NCBI GenBank assembly: GCA_041391765.1 | Contig: JAWKNJ010000015.1 | Span: 124,001 to 188,000, forward strand | Length of the DNA: 64,000 bases | Direction: 5' to 3' | Source of the DNA: SHAN690 sp041391765 | GTDB lineage: Bacteria; Bacteroidota; Bacteroidia; Flavobacteriales_G; Salibacteraceae | Shown: positions 43,546 to 51,566 of the stretch, piece after piece | Layout: the number at the start of each line of letters is the position of its first letter | How positions within the stretch are numbered: position 1 is the first letter of the stretch | Made by a program: the position numbers and the translations under genes | Notes under the pieces: model-generated | Databases searched by the model: none | What the model was told of the DNA's origin: nothing | The model's input: the letters and a program-made list of their open reading frames with translations, nothing else

Positions 43546-43565
43546 TTCACGCAACCGATATAGAA

Positions 43566-43595
43566 AACCCCGAGGCAGTGCTTCGGGGTTTTTTG
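43566..43595 (+). terminator. Intrinsic terminator of groESL
   Basis: AACCCCGA / TCGGGGTT (43566-43573 and 43583-43590) with a short loop and a TTTTTTG tract. Confidence 0.85.
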
Positions 43596-43637
43596 TTTGA
43601 TCTATCTTGACCTAATCAACGAATAACCCAAAAATAC

Positions 43638-44318
43638 ATGAGTGACTTCACTTATTTCATGCAAGGCTTCCGCCACTCGATTATCAATGCGCGAAATCAA
43701 TTCGAACACGCTCTACAAATAGCTGAAAGCGAACATTATGGTCTAGCATCTTCTATTCTGGTGATTAGTGCAGAGGAATCCATGAAGGCTTATGCTATCC
43801 TGTCGAGAGCTCTTTTTCCTTTCATAGAATTCGAAAATTACAATAAGGTTTTCCGTGACCACAAATTCAAAATTGAGAGTATTCGTGGTCTTGTGGCTAT
43901 GGATGCACTATTTCAAGCTGCCATGATTCATATTCAGGAACCCAAGATCAAAGCCTTGGAAACAGATTCAAGCAATATGTCAGCTATAAGAAAACAAGGC
44001 ATCGACAATATGGTCAAATGGTTGGATGATGACATTCAAGGCAGGTCAGATTTTGATACTGAATTGATATGGTGGAAAAAAGCACAATCGTTAAAGGAAC
44101 GTGGATTTTATGTGAGTGATAAATCAGCAACTTGGGTCACGCCAGATTCTGTTACGAAAGCAGAATTTGATCAAACGAAAGAGTACGTTTCTAGAATTCT
44201 AAAAAGAACTGAGCGATTTGAGAGAATCAACTTTGCAAGTGAGGATTTTAAGGAATTTGGGAAATCAGTTTCAAAGTTTTTTAAGCAGCGAAAAGAAAGC
44301 CGGAAAAAGCAGACATAA
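43638..44318 (+). CDS. AbiV-like HEPN protein (candidate phage-defence gene)
   Basis: 226 residues, all-helical by composition. The pattern resembles the AbiV/HEPN family: ARNQFEHALQIAESEHYGLASSILVISAEESMKAYAIL with the conserved A-E-E-x-x-K-A core (45-51), then FRDHKFKIESI (HK at 75-76). R19-N20-x3-H24 matches the RX4-6H pattern of HEPN ribonucleases but lies in the first helix, earlier than usual, so catalysis is uncertain. AbiV in Lactococcus blocks phage translation. No antitoxin or partner gene is adjacent. Assignment is from visual motif match only. Confidence 0.6.
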   Translation: MSDFTYFMQGFRHSIINARNQFEHALQIAESEHYGLASSILVISAEESMKAYAILSRALFPFIEFENYNKVFRDHKFKIESIRGLVAMDALFQAAMIHIQEPKIKALETDSSNMSAIRKQGIDNMVKWLDDDIQGRSDFDTELIWWKKAQSLKERGFYVSDKSATWVTPDSVTKAEFDQTKEYVSRILKRTERFERINFASEDFKEFGKSVSKFFKQRKESRKKQT

Positions 44319-44320
44319 CT

Positions 44321-44587
44321 TTACCTACTCAACTCAAAGTTCACCGGTTCCACGCGGGTGATCTCCGGGACCAAGCGCTTGATGGCGTCTTCCACGCCAT
44401 TCTTAAAGGTCATGTTGTTCATGGAACAGCCGCTGCAAGCACCCACAAATTGAATCTTCAGCACGCGATCAGCTGTGATGTCCACAATCTCCAAATCGCC
44501 ACCGTCCTCGTGTAAAAAAGGTCGCAACTCTTCCAGCGCATTCACCACTTTCAAAAACAACTCCTCTGCCACCACGTTCTGTTCCAT
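44321..44587 (-). CDS. NifU C-terminal domain (Nfu-type) Fe-S protein
   Basis: 88 residues from ATG 44587. An upstream TTG would lie within a TACATTTG box. ALEELRPFLHEDGGDLEIVDI and GACSGCSMNNMTFKNGVEDAIK carry the CxxC (C51 and C54) that binds or transfers a [4Fe-4S] cluster. Stand-alone Nfu scaffolds hand clusters to apoproteins. Convergent with the AbiV-like gene, 2 bases apart. Lies just downstream of mrp on the same strand. Confidence 0.93.
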   Translation of the reverse strand: MEQNVVAEELFLKVVNALEELRPFLHEDGGDLEIVDITADRVLKIQFVGACSGCSMNNMTFKNGVEDAIKRLVPEITRVEPVNFELSR

Positions 44588-44647
44588 GCTCAAATGTATG
44601 AAGCCAATTAATATTACATGTTGGTTTTGAATGACCTAAATCGGTAA

Positions 44648-44683
44648 GTCAGTTCGAGCGCGAGGAACGAGCTGGTCGAGAAC
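44648..44683. repeat. Intergenic palindromic element, copy 1
   Basis: GTCAGTTCGAG (44648-44658) and TCGAGAAC (44676-44683) flank a GC-rich core. The same end motifs, in inverted orientation, occur at 45834-45877 on the other side of mrp. Resembles the small REP-like elements seen in Bacteroidota intergenic regions. Nothing else was seen in the 157-base gap 44594-44750. Confidence 0.45.
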
Positions 44684-44750
44684 GACTGGATCCGAAGATC
44701 AAATTTCGTCCGCTGTCCACATTTCGACCATCCAAGCTGAGGCGTGGAGC

Positions 44751-45806
44751 TCAATGTGACAGCTGCGCCAACACGTTGTCAATCATTTCGTTGAGTGCTT
44801 GAGCTTGTGGCGTGGTATCCTGCAAAACTGCCGGTCGGCCGGCATCCCCCGCTTCGCGAATGCTTTGCACCAAAGGAATTTGCCCTAATAACTTCACATC
44901 CAACTCATCGGCAAGGTTCTTCGCGCCTTCTTTGCCAAAGATGTAGTAGCGATTTTCGGGCAGCTCTTCCGGAGTGAACCAGCTCATGTTCTCTACAATG
45001 CCCAACACAGGAATTCGGATGTTGTCCAGCTTGAACATGCCTACTCCTTTGCGTGCATCCGCTAAAGCCACAGCCTGCGGTGTACTTACGATTACCACGC
45101 CATCCAACGGAATTTGCTGCACCAATTGCAAGTGAATATCACCAGTGCCCGGAGGCAGATCGATCAACATGAAATCCAACTCGCCCCAGTGCACATCCGT
45201 GAACATTTGAGACAGTGCCTTGCTGGCCATGGGTCCACGCCAAACGATGGCTTGGTTGGCTTCCGCGAAAAATCCAATGCTGAGCATCTTCACTCCATAG
45301 CTTTCTACAGGAACGATTTTGTTGTTCGCTCCCTCGCCTTCGACACCCGGTTTTTCATTGAACACGTCAAACATCAGGGGCATGGATGGACCATAAATGT
45401 CCGCATCTACCAGCCCGACTTTGTATCCGCGCTTCGCAAGTCCGGCAGCGAGGTTCGCACAGATCGTGCTCTTCCCTACTCCACCTTTTCCGGATGCGAC
45501 CGCAATGATTTTCTTCACATTAGGAAGTACTCTTCGCTGCTCCGGTGGTCGCTCGTTGCTTTTTGGCAAGGCATCCACTTCCGCCATGATAGCCACGTCC
45601 TCACCCAGAAATCTTCGCACCTGGTGAATGCAGGCCTCTTCTAATCGCTTGCGATAGTGCATTGCAGGATTTGAAGCCTTCACATGGAATGAAACGGTGT
45701 TTCCTTCCGCTTTCACATTACTCACTAGTCCAAGGGAAACGATGTCTTTCTTGAGCTCCGGTTCTATTACGTAGGAAAGGGCTTTTAAAACGTCTTCTGT
45801 TGTCAT
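44751..45806 (-). CDS. mrp: Mrp/NBP35-family P-loop ATPase (Fe-S carrier type)
   Basis: 351 residues. An N-terminal DUF59/MIP18-like domain (about 1-90; FHVKASNPAMHYRKRLEEAC) precedes the ATPase with deviant Walker A GKGGVGKST (106-114) and LIDLPPGTGD, and GIVENMSWF. In Mrp/ApbC proteins, a C-terminal CxxC normally binds a bridging [4Fe-4S] cluster. Here the corresponding stretch is WFTPEELPENRYYIFG with no Cys, so cluster carriage by this protein is doubtful. Same strand as the Nfu gene. Confidence 0.93.
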   Translation of the reverse strand: MTTEDVLKALSYVIEPELKKDIVSLGLVSNVKAEGNTVSFHVKASNPAMHYRKRLEEACIHQVRRFLGEDVAIMAEVDALPKSNERPPEQRRVLPNVKKIIAVASGKGGVGKSTICANLAAGLAKRGYKVGLVDADIYGPSMPLMFDVFNEKPGVEGEGANNKIVPVESYGVKMLSIGFFAEANQAIVWRGPMASKALSQMFTDVHWGELDFMLIDLPPGTGDIHLQLVQQIPLDGVVIVSTPQAVALADARKGVGMFKLDNIRIPVLGIVENMSWFTPEELPENRYYIFGKEGAKNLADELDVKLLGQIPLVQSIREAGDAGRPAVLQDTTPQAQALNEMIDNVLAQLSH

Positions 45807-45833
45807 TGTTTAGTTATCGAAATTGTCGCTTTT

Positions 45834-45877
45834 GTTCTCGATACAACATCCGCTTCGCGCATGTCACTCGAACTGAC
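45834..45877. repeat. Intergenic palindromic element, copy 2 (inverted)
   Basis: GTTCTCGA (45834-45841) and CTCGAACTGAC (45867-45877): read on the minus strand this begins GTCAGTTCGAG and ends TCGAGAAC, the same ends as copy 1 at 44648-44683. Core sequence differs but again has GCGCGAAG-type bases. The rest of the 86-base gap shows nothing. Confidence 0.45.
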
Positions 45878-45892
45878 AGCGACTAAGTCATG

Positions 45893-46411
45893 CTAGGATA
45901 GGTCTTCAAAAATGGCTTTCAGTTCTGTAGCGTCATTTGGTTTCATGCGACCAGCTAAGATCAGACTCAGTTGTCTTCTTCGCAATGCTCCGTCAAAACG
46001 CTGTTTTTCCTCTTCGGTTTCAGGGATTAATTCGGGCACCTCGATGGTATTTCCGATTTGATCCACCGCCACAAATGTGAAGATGGCCTCATTGCACTTG
46101 TTCTTCTTACCCGTGCGATGGTCTTCCACCCAAACGTCAATAAACACCTCCATGCTGGAGCTAAATGCGCGGCTAACCTTTGCTTCAAGCGTCACAAAAT
46201 CACCCAGTTTGATAGGTTGATTAAAGGATATGTTATTGACCGATGCGGTCACTACTACCCGACCACAATGACGGTGAGCTGCCACCGCTGAAATCACATC
46301 CATCCAATACATCAATCGACCGCCCATGAGGTTGCCTAAGGTGTTGGTATCATCAGGTAATACAATGTGTGTAGCCACCGCCATAGATTCGCTTGCCTTC
46401 TTCGCCTTCAT
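45893..46411 (-). CDS. Hotdog-fold acyl-CoA thioesterase (YciA/BACH-like)
   Basis: 172 residues from ATG 46411, with a TACCTTTG -7 box 21 bases upstream; the ATG at 46489 lies before that promoter. Hotdog motifs: TLGNLMGGRLMYWMDVISAVAAHRHC (active-site Asn/Gly and Asp helix) and VNNISFNQPIKLGDFVTLEAKVSRAFSSSMEVFIDVW. Hydrolyses acyl-CoA; chain preference unknown. A C-terminal extension (about 130-172) is rich in Glu/Arg. Divergent from hemJ. Confidence 0.88.
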   Translation of the reverse strand: MKAKKASESMAVATHIVLPDDTNTLGNLMGGRLMYWMDVISAVAAHRHCGRVVVTASVNNISFNQPIKLGDFVTLEAKVSRAFSSSMEVFIDVWVEDHRTGKKNKCNEAIFTFVAVDQIGNTIEVPELIPETEEEKQRFDGALRRRQLSLILAGRMKPNDATELKAIFEDLS

Positions 46412-46432
46412 TTCTTTCTGTTTTGCGAGCCG

Positions 46433-46440
46433 CAAAGGTA
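46433..46440 (-). promoter_or_regulatory. -7 box TACCTTTG of the thioesterase gene
   Basis: Exact consensus on the minus strand, 21 bases upstream of the ATG at 46411. No clear -33 element. Confidence 0.55.
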
Positions 46441-46446
46441 GAATCT

Positions 46447-46454
46447 TACCTTCG
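46447..46454 (+). promoter_or_regulatory. -7-like box TACCTTCG of hemJ
   Basis: One base off TAnnTTTG, only 5 bases before the hemJ ATG (46460), so a transcript starting here would be nearly leaderless. It lies 6 bases from the divergent TACCTTTG box. Confidence 0.35.
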
Positions 46455-46459
46455 GGGCG

Positions 46460-46990
46460 ATGGATATTTTGTACATAAAAGCACTGCACGTCATCTTCGT
46501 GATTTCGTGGTTTGCGGGACTGCTTTACATCGTGCGATTATTCATTTACCACGCTGAGGCGGAAGTAAAACCTGACCCGATTCGACAGGCTCTTCGAAAC
46601 CAATTCAAGGTGATGCAATACCGACTGTGGAACATCATCACTTGGCCGGCAGCTATCTTGGCCACTGTCTTCGGAATCTGGCTCGTTGAAAAATTCAATT
46701 ATTGGTCGCAGCCTTGGATGATGGTGAAATTTGCACTCGTCATCTTGTTGTGGGTTTATCACATCATCACGCACCTTATTTACAGACGGATGCAGCAAGA
46801 TCGAGTGCGGTGGAATTCCACCCAACTTCGCGTGTGGAATGAAGTGGCTACGTTGTGGATGGTTTCCATTGTATTTGTTGTGATCCTGAAAGGAACGATG
46901 AACTGGCTGTACGCTACATTTGGTTTCTTCGCCATTGGCATTCTTCTGATGCTAGGCATTCGGATCTACAAACGTCTTCGCAAGAGTTGA
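46460..46990 (+). CDS. hemJ: Protoporphyrinogen IX oxidase HemJ
   Basis: 176 residues, integral membrane, four TM helices (about 5-25, 58-75, 85-105, 130-150). YIKALHVIFVISWFAGLLYIVRLFIYHAEA contains the conserved His and the WFxGxxYxxRLFxxH motif of HemJ (UPF0093). Oxidises protoporphyrinogen IX to protoporphyrin IX in haem synthesis. HemB is encoded nearby at 51551. Start ATG 46460; divergent from the thioesterase gene over 48 bases. Confidence 0.9.
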   Translation: MDILYIKALHVIFVISWFAGLLYIVRLFIYHAEAEVKPDPIRQALRNQFKVMQYRLWNIITWPAAILATVFGIWLVEKFNYWSQPWMMVKFALVILLWVYHIITHLIYRRMQQDRVRWNSTQLRVWNEVATLWMVSIVFVVILKGTMNWLYATFGFFAIGILLMLGIRIYKRLRKS

Positions 46991-47070
46991 CACACATTTT
47001 TCAGTCGTTCGCAACATATATGATACAATTACATTAAGTGTCGGTGTACATTTAGCCAAATTTTGAGGTT

Positions 47071-47523
47071 ATGGCCAGCATCGGTGAAGAAATAAAGCAG
47101 AAAACCTTCAGGAATGAGTATAGTAAATTGGCTATCAACTTACTGTATACCTGCAGCTGGCTGAACACTCAACAAAACAAGCTCTTCAAGCAATACGGTT
47201 TGACGCATCAGCAATACAACTGTCTTCGAATTCTTCGAGGTCAACATCCGGGAACGGCTTCCGTGAATCTACTTAAAGATCGAATGATTGACAAGATGAG
47301 CAATGTGAGTCGAATCATTGACAAGTTAAAAGCTAAGGACTTAGTAACGCGAAAACTCTGCAAACACGATCGCAGACAGGTCGATATAAAAATCACACAA
47401 AAAGGATTAGAGCTTCTTGCGATCATAGATACAAAGCTTCTGGAATGGGAAGGTGATCTGCACAATTTGAATGTAGAAGAAGCATCTACAGTCAATAATC
47501 TACTTGACAAGCTGAGAGGTTAA
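47071..47523 (+). CDS. MarR-family transcriptional regulator
   Basis: 150 residues. The winged-helix core is YGLTHQQYNCLRILRGQHPG, then VNLLKDRMIDKMSNVSRIIDKLKAKDLVTRKLCKHDRRQVDIKITQKGLELL, with the conserved DRR wing. Dimer helices at both ends. Target genes unknown; it could act on neighbouring hemJ or itself. Ends 141 bases before rpoD. Confidence 0.92.
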   Translation: MASIGEEIKQKTFRNEYSKLAINLLYTCSWLNTQQNKLFKQYGLTHQQYNCLRILRGQHPGTASVNLLKDRMIDKMSNVSRIIDKLKAKDLVTRKLCKHDRRQVDIKITQKGLELLAIIDTKLLEWEGDLHNLNVEEASTVNNLLDKLRG

Positions 47524-47604
47524 CCTGAGCGTAACGGCTGGGTAATACGGTTTGGATTTATTCGCATTCGTTATGGACGAACAGCGAAGTTTTTTAGATG
47601 AATG

Positions 47605-47633
47605 TTGGATTTTTCCAAATATTTCCTACTTTG
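47605..47633 (+). promoter_or_regulatory. Promoter of rpoD (-33 TTG, -7 TACTTTG)
   Basis: TTG at 47605-47607 and TACTTTG at 47627-47633, a one-base-shorter form of TAnnTTTG, with a 19-base spacer. Lies 31 bases before the rpoD ATG. Confidence 0.4.
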
Positions 47634-47664
47634 ACCATCCTTTTACTAACCTAACCTACCTGAA

Positions 47665-48525
47665 ATGCGCCAGCTTAAAATAACCAAGCAGCTTACTAAC
47701 CGCGACAGTAAGTCAATTGACAAATACCTCAGTGATGTTTCCAAGGAGGAAATGATCACGGCTGAGGAGGAAGTCAGACTTGCGGTTAGGATTAAGCGAG
47801 GCGATGAAGCCGCGCTTAATAAACTGGTCAGCGCCAACCTAAGATTCGTGATTTCTGTTGCCAAGCAATACCAAGGTCACGGACTCACGCTGGAGGATCT
47901 TATCGCAGAAGGAAATATCGGACTCATCATCGCGGCCAAGCGCTTCGATGAAACCAAGGGTTTTAAGTTCATTTCCTATGCGGTTTGGTGGATTCGCCAG
48001 AGCATCATGCAGGCGATCGCTGAAAACTCTCGCGTTGTTCGATTGCCCTTGAATAAAGTAAGTGCCATTCAAAAAGTGGCGCAAGCTTTTTCAAAACTCG
48101 AGCAGCAATACGAACGCGCTCCATCGAATGATGAAATTGGTGAGCTTTTAGAAGCCAATGCCGAAAGCGTTGGTGACTTATTCGTTTACGCCCAAAAGCA
48201 AGTATCGGTTGATGCCCCATTGATGGAAGGCGAGGACAATAGTCTGCTGAATGTGATGCCCAACAGCGACTCAAGTGTTCCAACTGACGAGCTGATTAAC
48301 GAGTCACTTCGATTGGACATTGAGCGCGTATTGGTTCACCTGAAAGATCGCGAAGCAGACGTTTTACGCCTTTCCTACGGACTGAACGGAATGCCTCCGA
48401 TGACATTGGAAGAAATCGCAAACAACCTCGGTTTGACTCGAGAGCGTATTCGTCAGATTCGTGAAAAAGGATTGAGAAACTTAAGAAAGAAGGCCAACAG
48501 CCATTTACTTAAGAACTACTTGTAA
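47665..48525 (+). CDS. rpoD: Primary sigma factor RpoD (sigma-A), Bacteroidota short form
   Basis: 286 residues, the usual length of the region-1.1-less Bacteroidota RpoD. MRQLKITKQLTNRDSKSIDKYLSDVSKEEMIT is the Bacteroidota N-terminus; region 2 has NLRFVISVAKQYQGHGLTLEDLIAEGNIGLIIAAKRFDETKGFKFISYAVWWIRQSI; region 4 has VLRLSYGLNGMPPMTLEEIANNLGLTRERIRQIREKGLRNLRK. Directs most transcription at TTTG/TAnnTTTG promoters. Its 3' end overlaps the convergent SPOR gene by 10 bases, with a terminator inside that gene. Confidence 0.97.
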   Translation: MRQLKITKQLTNRDSKSIDKYLSDVSKEEMITAEEEVRLAVRIKRGDEAALNKLVSANLRFVISVAKQYQGHGLTLEDLIAEGNIGLIIAAKRFDETKGFKFISYAVWWIRQSIMQAIAENSRVVRLPLNKVSAIQKVAQAFSKLEQQYERAPSNDEIGELLEANAESVGDLFVYAQKQVSVDAPLMEGEDNSLLNVMPNSDSSVPTDELINESLRLDIERVLVHLKDREADVLRLSYGLNGMPPMTLEEIANNLGLTRERIRQIREKGLRNLRKKANSHLLKNYL

Positions 48526-49625
48526 AGTATCCAAGCATTTGGGATGTCATCCCGGAAAGAGGCCAGTGCTTGCTCGGCCTCTTTTTTTGTGGCATAACTA
48601 GCAACACTCACGCGGTTCAACGTGCCCTTCTTGTCGATGATAGCAGCATTTGAGCCACGCTTCAAGTATTTGGCAACCAACCTTTCGGCATTGGACATTT
48701 CACCAAAACATCCTCCAATCACGTGGAATGGCAATTCAGCAGAACCTGCTTGATCAGCTTTTTCCTCGATAGATGCGACAACCGTCTTGTCGCGTTCGGG
48801 ACTATCATAGATGGTGTCAATGTCCACTATAGCCACTATTTCATCTTCTATGCTTTCCAAAGGCTCCACCGAAATAGAACCTGATCGAACTTGATACTCC
48901 GGACAAATTTTCTCCGAGAATGGATTCAGATCAGACGAATGAAATTGTGATCGATCCTTCAGTAGCGGTGTTCCGATGGCCAACCAAAGTGCGTATCCAA
49001 CAACTGATATTCCGACCAACGCTGCAGCAGCCGGCCAGTAAGCGATCTTACGCTTGGTCGTCTCAGGCTCTTTCTCTTCAGCTTGTACCTCAGGTTCGGG
49101 AGCTTTCTCAATCGGTATCACTTTTGGCTCCGGCTTGACAATCTTCACCTCAGGCTTCGGCTGCGCTTCCGCTTTAGGCTCGATCGCGCTCTTAACCATT
49201 GGCTTGCGCTCAATGGGTTTACTGAAGAAGCTCTCCAAACCAAATCCTTCTCTAAATAAGTCAGCGTTCTTTAATTGCTCGAAACGAAATGTTCCATCCG
49301 CTAATTGAAACAAAACTCCAATCCTATCAAACTCGACCCTCTTCTTGCCCTTCAATTCTGACTTCAAGTACACCGCATAGTCCTTCACTTTGGCAAGTGC
49401 CTGAGCATATTGTTCGTTCTCCTTCTGAGCCACGTAAGCGGCCAGCAACCCATCGTTGTGAGTCAACAGTTTATTGAACGAAATCTTGCGATAAGGTGGG
49501 TCAAAACGATGGTTGACCTTGTTGATTTTTGCAGGTGCGTAGTTCGCTACAAAACCACCAAAATCAGGAACAATGACACAATCGTGTTCTTCCAATAATG
49601 ATGCTATGTGCTGGTCTAAATTCAC
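48516..49625 (-). CDS. HU/CCDC81-like and SPOR-domain inner-membrane protein
   Basis: 369 residues. Two N-terminal CCDC81-type prokaryotic HU domains (HIASLLEEHDCVIVPDFGGFVANYAPAKI and KVDYAVYLKSELKGKKRVEFDRIGVL regions, about 1-130), then a Pro/Glu/Lys linker, a TM helix (AAALVGISVVGYALWLAIG, about 198-216), a periplasmic linker and a C-terminal SPOR domain (PFHVIGGCFGEMSNAERLVAKYLKRG). SPOR binds denuded septal peptidoglycan, and the HU-like domains could bind DNA. Thus it may link the nucleoid or cytoplasm to the division site. Function inferred. Confidence 0.85.
   Translation of the reverse strand: MNLDQHIASLLEEHDCVIVPDFGGFVANYAPAKINKVNHRFDPPYRKISFNKLLTHNDGLLAAYVAQKENEQYAQALAKVKDYAVYLKSELKGKKRVEFDRIGVLFQLADGTFRFEQLKNADLFREGFGLESFFSKPIERKPMVKSAIEPKAEAQPKPEVKIVKPEPKVIPIEKAPEPEVQAEEKEPETTKRKIAYWPAAAALVGISVVGYALWLAIGTPLLKDRSQFHSSDLNPFSEKICPEYQVRSGSISVEPLESIEDEIVAIVDIDTIYDSPERDKTVVASIEEKADQAGSAELPFHVIGGCFGEMSNAERLVAKYLKRGSNAAIIDKKGTLNRVSVASYATKKEAEQALASFRDDIPNAWILYK
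48556..48589 (+). terminator. Terminator of rpoD embedded in the convergent SPOR gene
   Basis: AGAGGCC / GGCCTCT (48558-48564 and 48576-48582) followed by eight Ts, about 33 bases after the rpoD stop and within the coding sequence of the opposite-strand SPOR gene. Confidence 0.75.
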
Positions 49626-49665
49626 GCTTTGAAGCAGTGAACAAAGAAAACAAAAGGAGAGTTAA

Positions 49666-50406
49666 TTATGCCTTGTTGAGCAAATCAATTACCCGATTCA
49701 AGTCCTCAGGCACGTCAACAGAGATTCCATTGTGATCGCACAGCTCGACTCTAATAGAATATCCGTTGTCCAGCCAACGCAGCTGTTCCAGCGACTCGGC
49801 CTTTTCCAATGACGACTGAGGCAGCTTCGCAACCTCGGCCAACACCTCAGACCGAAAGGCATAAATGCCAACATGCTGCAAGTAGTTATAACTGGACATC
49901 CAATCCTTCTCGCGGCCTTGTTGAAATGGAATACACTGCCTCGAGAAATAGAGTGCATTTCCCTGTTGATCTCGAATCACTTTAACCTTGCTGGAATCGA
50001 AGAGCAACTCCTCCGATTTGAACGTGGTTACTAACGTTGCAATTTGACAGTCAGCTGCTTCAAAGCATGAAGCGAGCATATCCAACTGGTCGGGATCAAG
50101 CAGAGGCTCATCGCCCTGAATGTTGATGACGACATCATAGTCCTCTCCAAGGTTTTTGTATGCCTCTAGACAGCGGTCAGTTCCGCTAGGATGCTCAGAC
50201 GAAGTCATCACCACATGCCCAAACTGCTCCACATGCTTGTAAATCCGTTCATCATCCGTGGCAACCACAACTTTTGAAAGCGCACTCGACTTTGATGCCC
50301 GTTCATACACGCGCTGAATCATGGATTTGCCTTGAATTTCAATCAACGGTTTGCCAGGAAATCGCGTTGAACCATAGCGCGCAGGAATGATGCCTAAAAC
50401 TTTCAT
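49666..50406 (-). CDS. kdsB: 3-deoxy-manno-octulosonate cytidylyltransferase
   Basis: 246 residues. IIPARYGSTRFPGKPL nucleotide motif at the N-terminus, VVATDDERI, NIQGDEPLLDP (metal-binding Asp), QHVGIYAFR, and the SLEQLRWLDNGYSIRVELCDHNGISVDVPEDL ending are all diagnostic. Makes CMP-Kdo from CTP and Kdo for WaaA (17584). Same strand and 40 bases upstream of the SPOR gene. Divergent from dprA through a shared inverted repeat. Confidence 0.97.
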   Translation of the reverse strand: MKVLGIIPARYGSTRFPGKPLIEIQGKSMIQRVYERASKSSALSKVVVATDDERIYKHVEQFGHVVMTSSEHPSGTDRCLEAYKNLGEDYDVVINIQGDEPLLDPDQLDMLASCFEAADCQIATLVTTFKSEELLFDSSKVKVIRDQQGNALYFSRQCIPFQQGREKDWMSSYNYLQHVGIYAFRSEVLAEVAKLPQSSLEKAESLEQLRWLDNGYSIRVELCDHNGISVDVPEDLNRVIDLLNKA

Positions 50407-50414
50407 TTGTGTAG

Positions 50415-50455
50415 CGAAAGTAATGATCGAACCACCGCCTCATGCATTACTTTCG
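50415..50455. promoter_or_regulatory. Inverted repeat carrying divergent -7-like boxes for kdsB and dprA
   Basis: CGAAAGTAATG (50415-50425) and CATTACTTTCG (50445-50455) are perfectly inverted. Each arm, read outward, contains TACTTTCG, 8 bases from the kdsB ATG (50406) and 10 from the dprA ATG (50466). Symmetry may reflect paired promoters or an operator. Confidence 0.4.
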
Positions 50456-50465
50456 TCAAGCTCAG

Positions 50466-51566
50466 ATGAACGAGGAACTTCTTTATCAGATCGCCTTAAA
50501 GAAATTGGACGGAATTGGCGCCACTCGCGCCAAAAAGCTGGTGTCCTATTGCGGTGGTGTTCGAGAGGTTTTTGAAGCCCCAAAAAAGAAATTACTTACG
50601 GTTCCTGGGATTGGTCAGGCGCTTGTCAGCAAATTGAATCGTGAATCGGCCTTGGAACTCGCAGAGCCCGAACTCAAATTTATTGAGAAAAACAACGTCC
50701 GTCCGATTTTCTATTTGGATAAGGATTATCCAAAGCGACTGAAGCACTGCGAGGATAGTCCATTATTGCTATACATCTCGGGCAACATGAATTTGAATGT
50801 CCCGAAAGTGGTCAGTATCGTTGGCACCAGAAATGCCACCAGTTATGGCGCCAAAATCACAGAGCGATTGATAGATGGTTTAAAGGCACATGATGCTCTT
50901 GTAGTAAGCGGACTAGCGCTCGGAATTGACATTATCGCACATCGAGCTGCGGTTCAAGCTGGCCTGCAGACCGTTGGAGTTTTAGGTAATTCTCTAGACA
51001 GAATCTATCCGCATCAAAACAAGGCGATTGCCGAAAAAATGAAGCCGAAAGGTGGATTGATTACAGAATTTGAAAGCGGTACCAAACCTGATCGAGAGAA
51101 TTTTCCACAGCGAAACCGTATCGTGGCGGGAATGGCTGACGTGACTATTGTGATTGAGTCCGCAGTGAAAGGCGGCTCCATGATCACCGCTCAACTCGCT
51201 ACAGGATATAATCGCGATGTGATGGCAGTTCCCGGAGCGATCGATGCACCATGGAGCAGTGGCTGCAATCACCTCATCAAGACCAACAAGGCTCACATGA
51301 TCGAGGACATCGAAGACCTCGAATATTTGATGGGCTGGGAAAGAGAAGAAAAGGGTGAATCGCAGCCTCAAAAGCAACTGTTCGTAGAACTTAACGAAGA
51401 GGAACGCAAGGTTTACGAGCTGCTGAAAGAGATCAACAAAGAATCATTGGACAATATTAGTTTGAGCTCCGGTATGCCTGTCAGTAAGACATCTACCCTG
51501 CTGCTAGAGCTGGAATTTAAGGGCGTGGTAAAATCGCTTCCGGGAAAGGTTTACAGCTTGGTTTGA
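50466..51566 (+). CDS. dprA: DNA processing protein DprA
   Basis: 366 residues from ATG 50466 (MNEELLYQ), downstream of the -7-like box; the ATG at 50442 overlaps the promoter palindrome. N-terminal SAM/HhH region, then the DprA Rossmann core: VVSIVGTRNATSYG, VVSGLALGIDIIAHRAAVQAGLQTVGVLGNSLDRIYPHQN, FPQRNRIVAGMAD, GSMITAQLA, VPGAID. A C-terminal winged-helix (DprA_WH) follows. Loads RecA on incoming single-stranded DNA in transformation. Overlaps convergent hemB by 16 bases. Confidence 0.95.
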   Translation: MNEELLYQIALKKLDGIGATRAKKLVSYCGGVREVFEAPKKKLLTVPGIGQALVSKLNRESALELAEPELKFIEKNNVRPIFYLDKDYPKRLKHCEDSPLLLYISGNMNLNVPKVVSIVGTRNATSYGAKITERLIDGLKAHDALVVSGLALGIDIIAHRAAVQAGLQTVGVLGNSLDRIYPHQNKAIAEKMKPKGGLITEFESGTKPDRENFPQRNRIVAGMADVTIVIESAVKGGSMITAQLATGYNRDVMAVPGAIDAPWSSGCNHLIKTNKAHMIEDIEDLEYLMGWEREEKGESQPQKQLFVELNEEERKVYELLKEINKESLDNISLSSGMPVSKTSTLLLELEFKGVVKSLPGKVYSLV

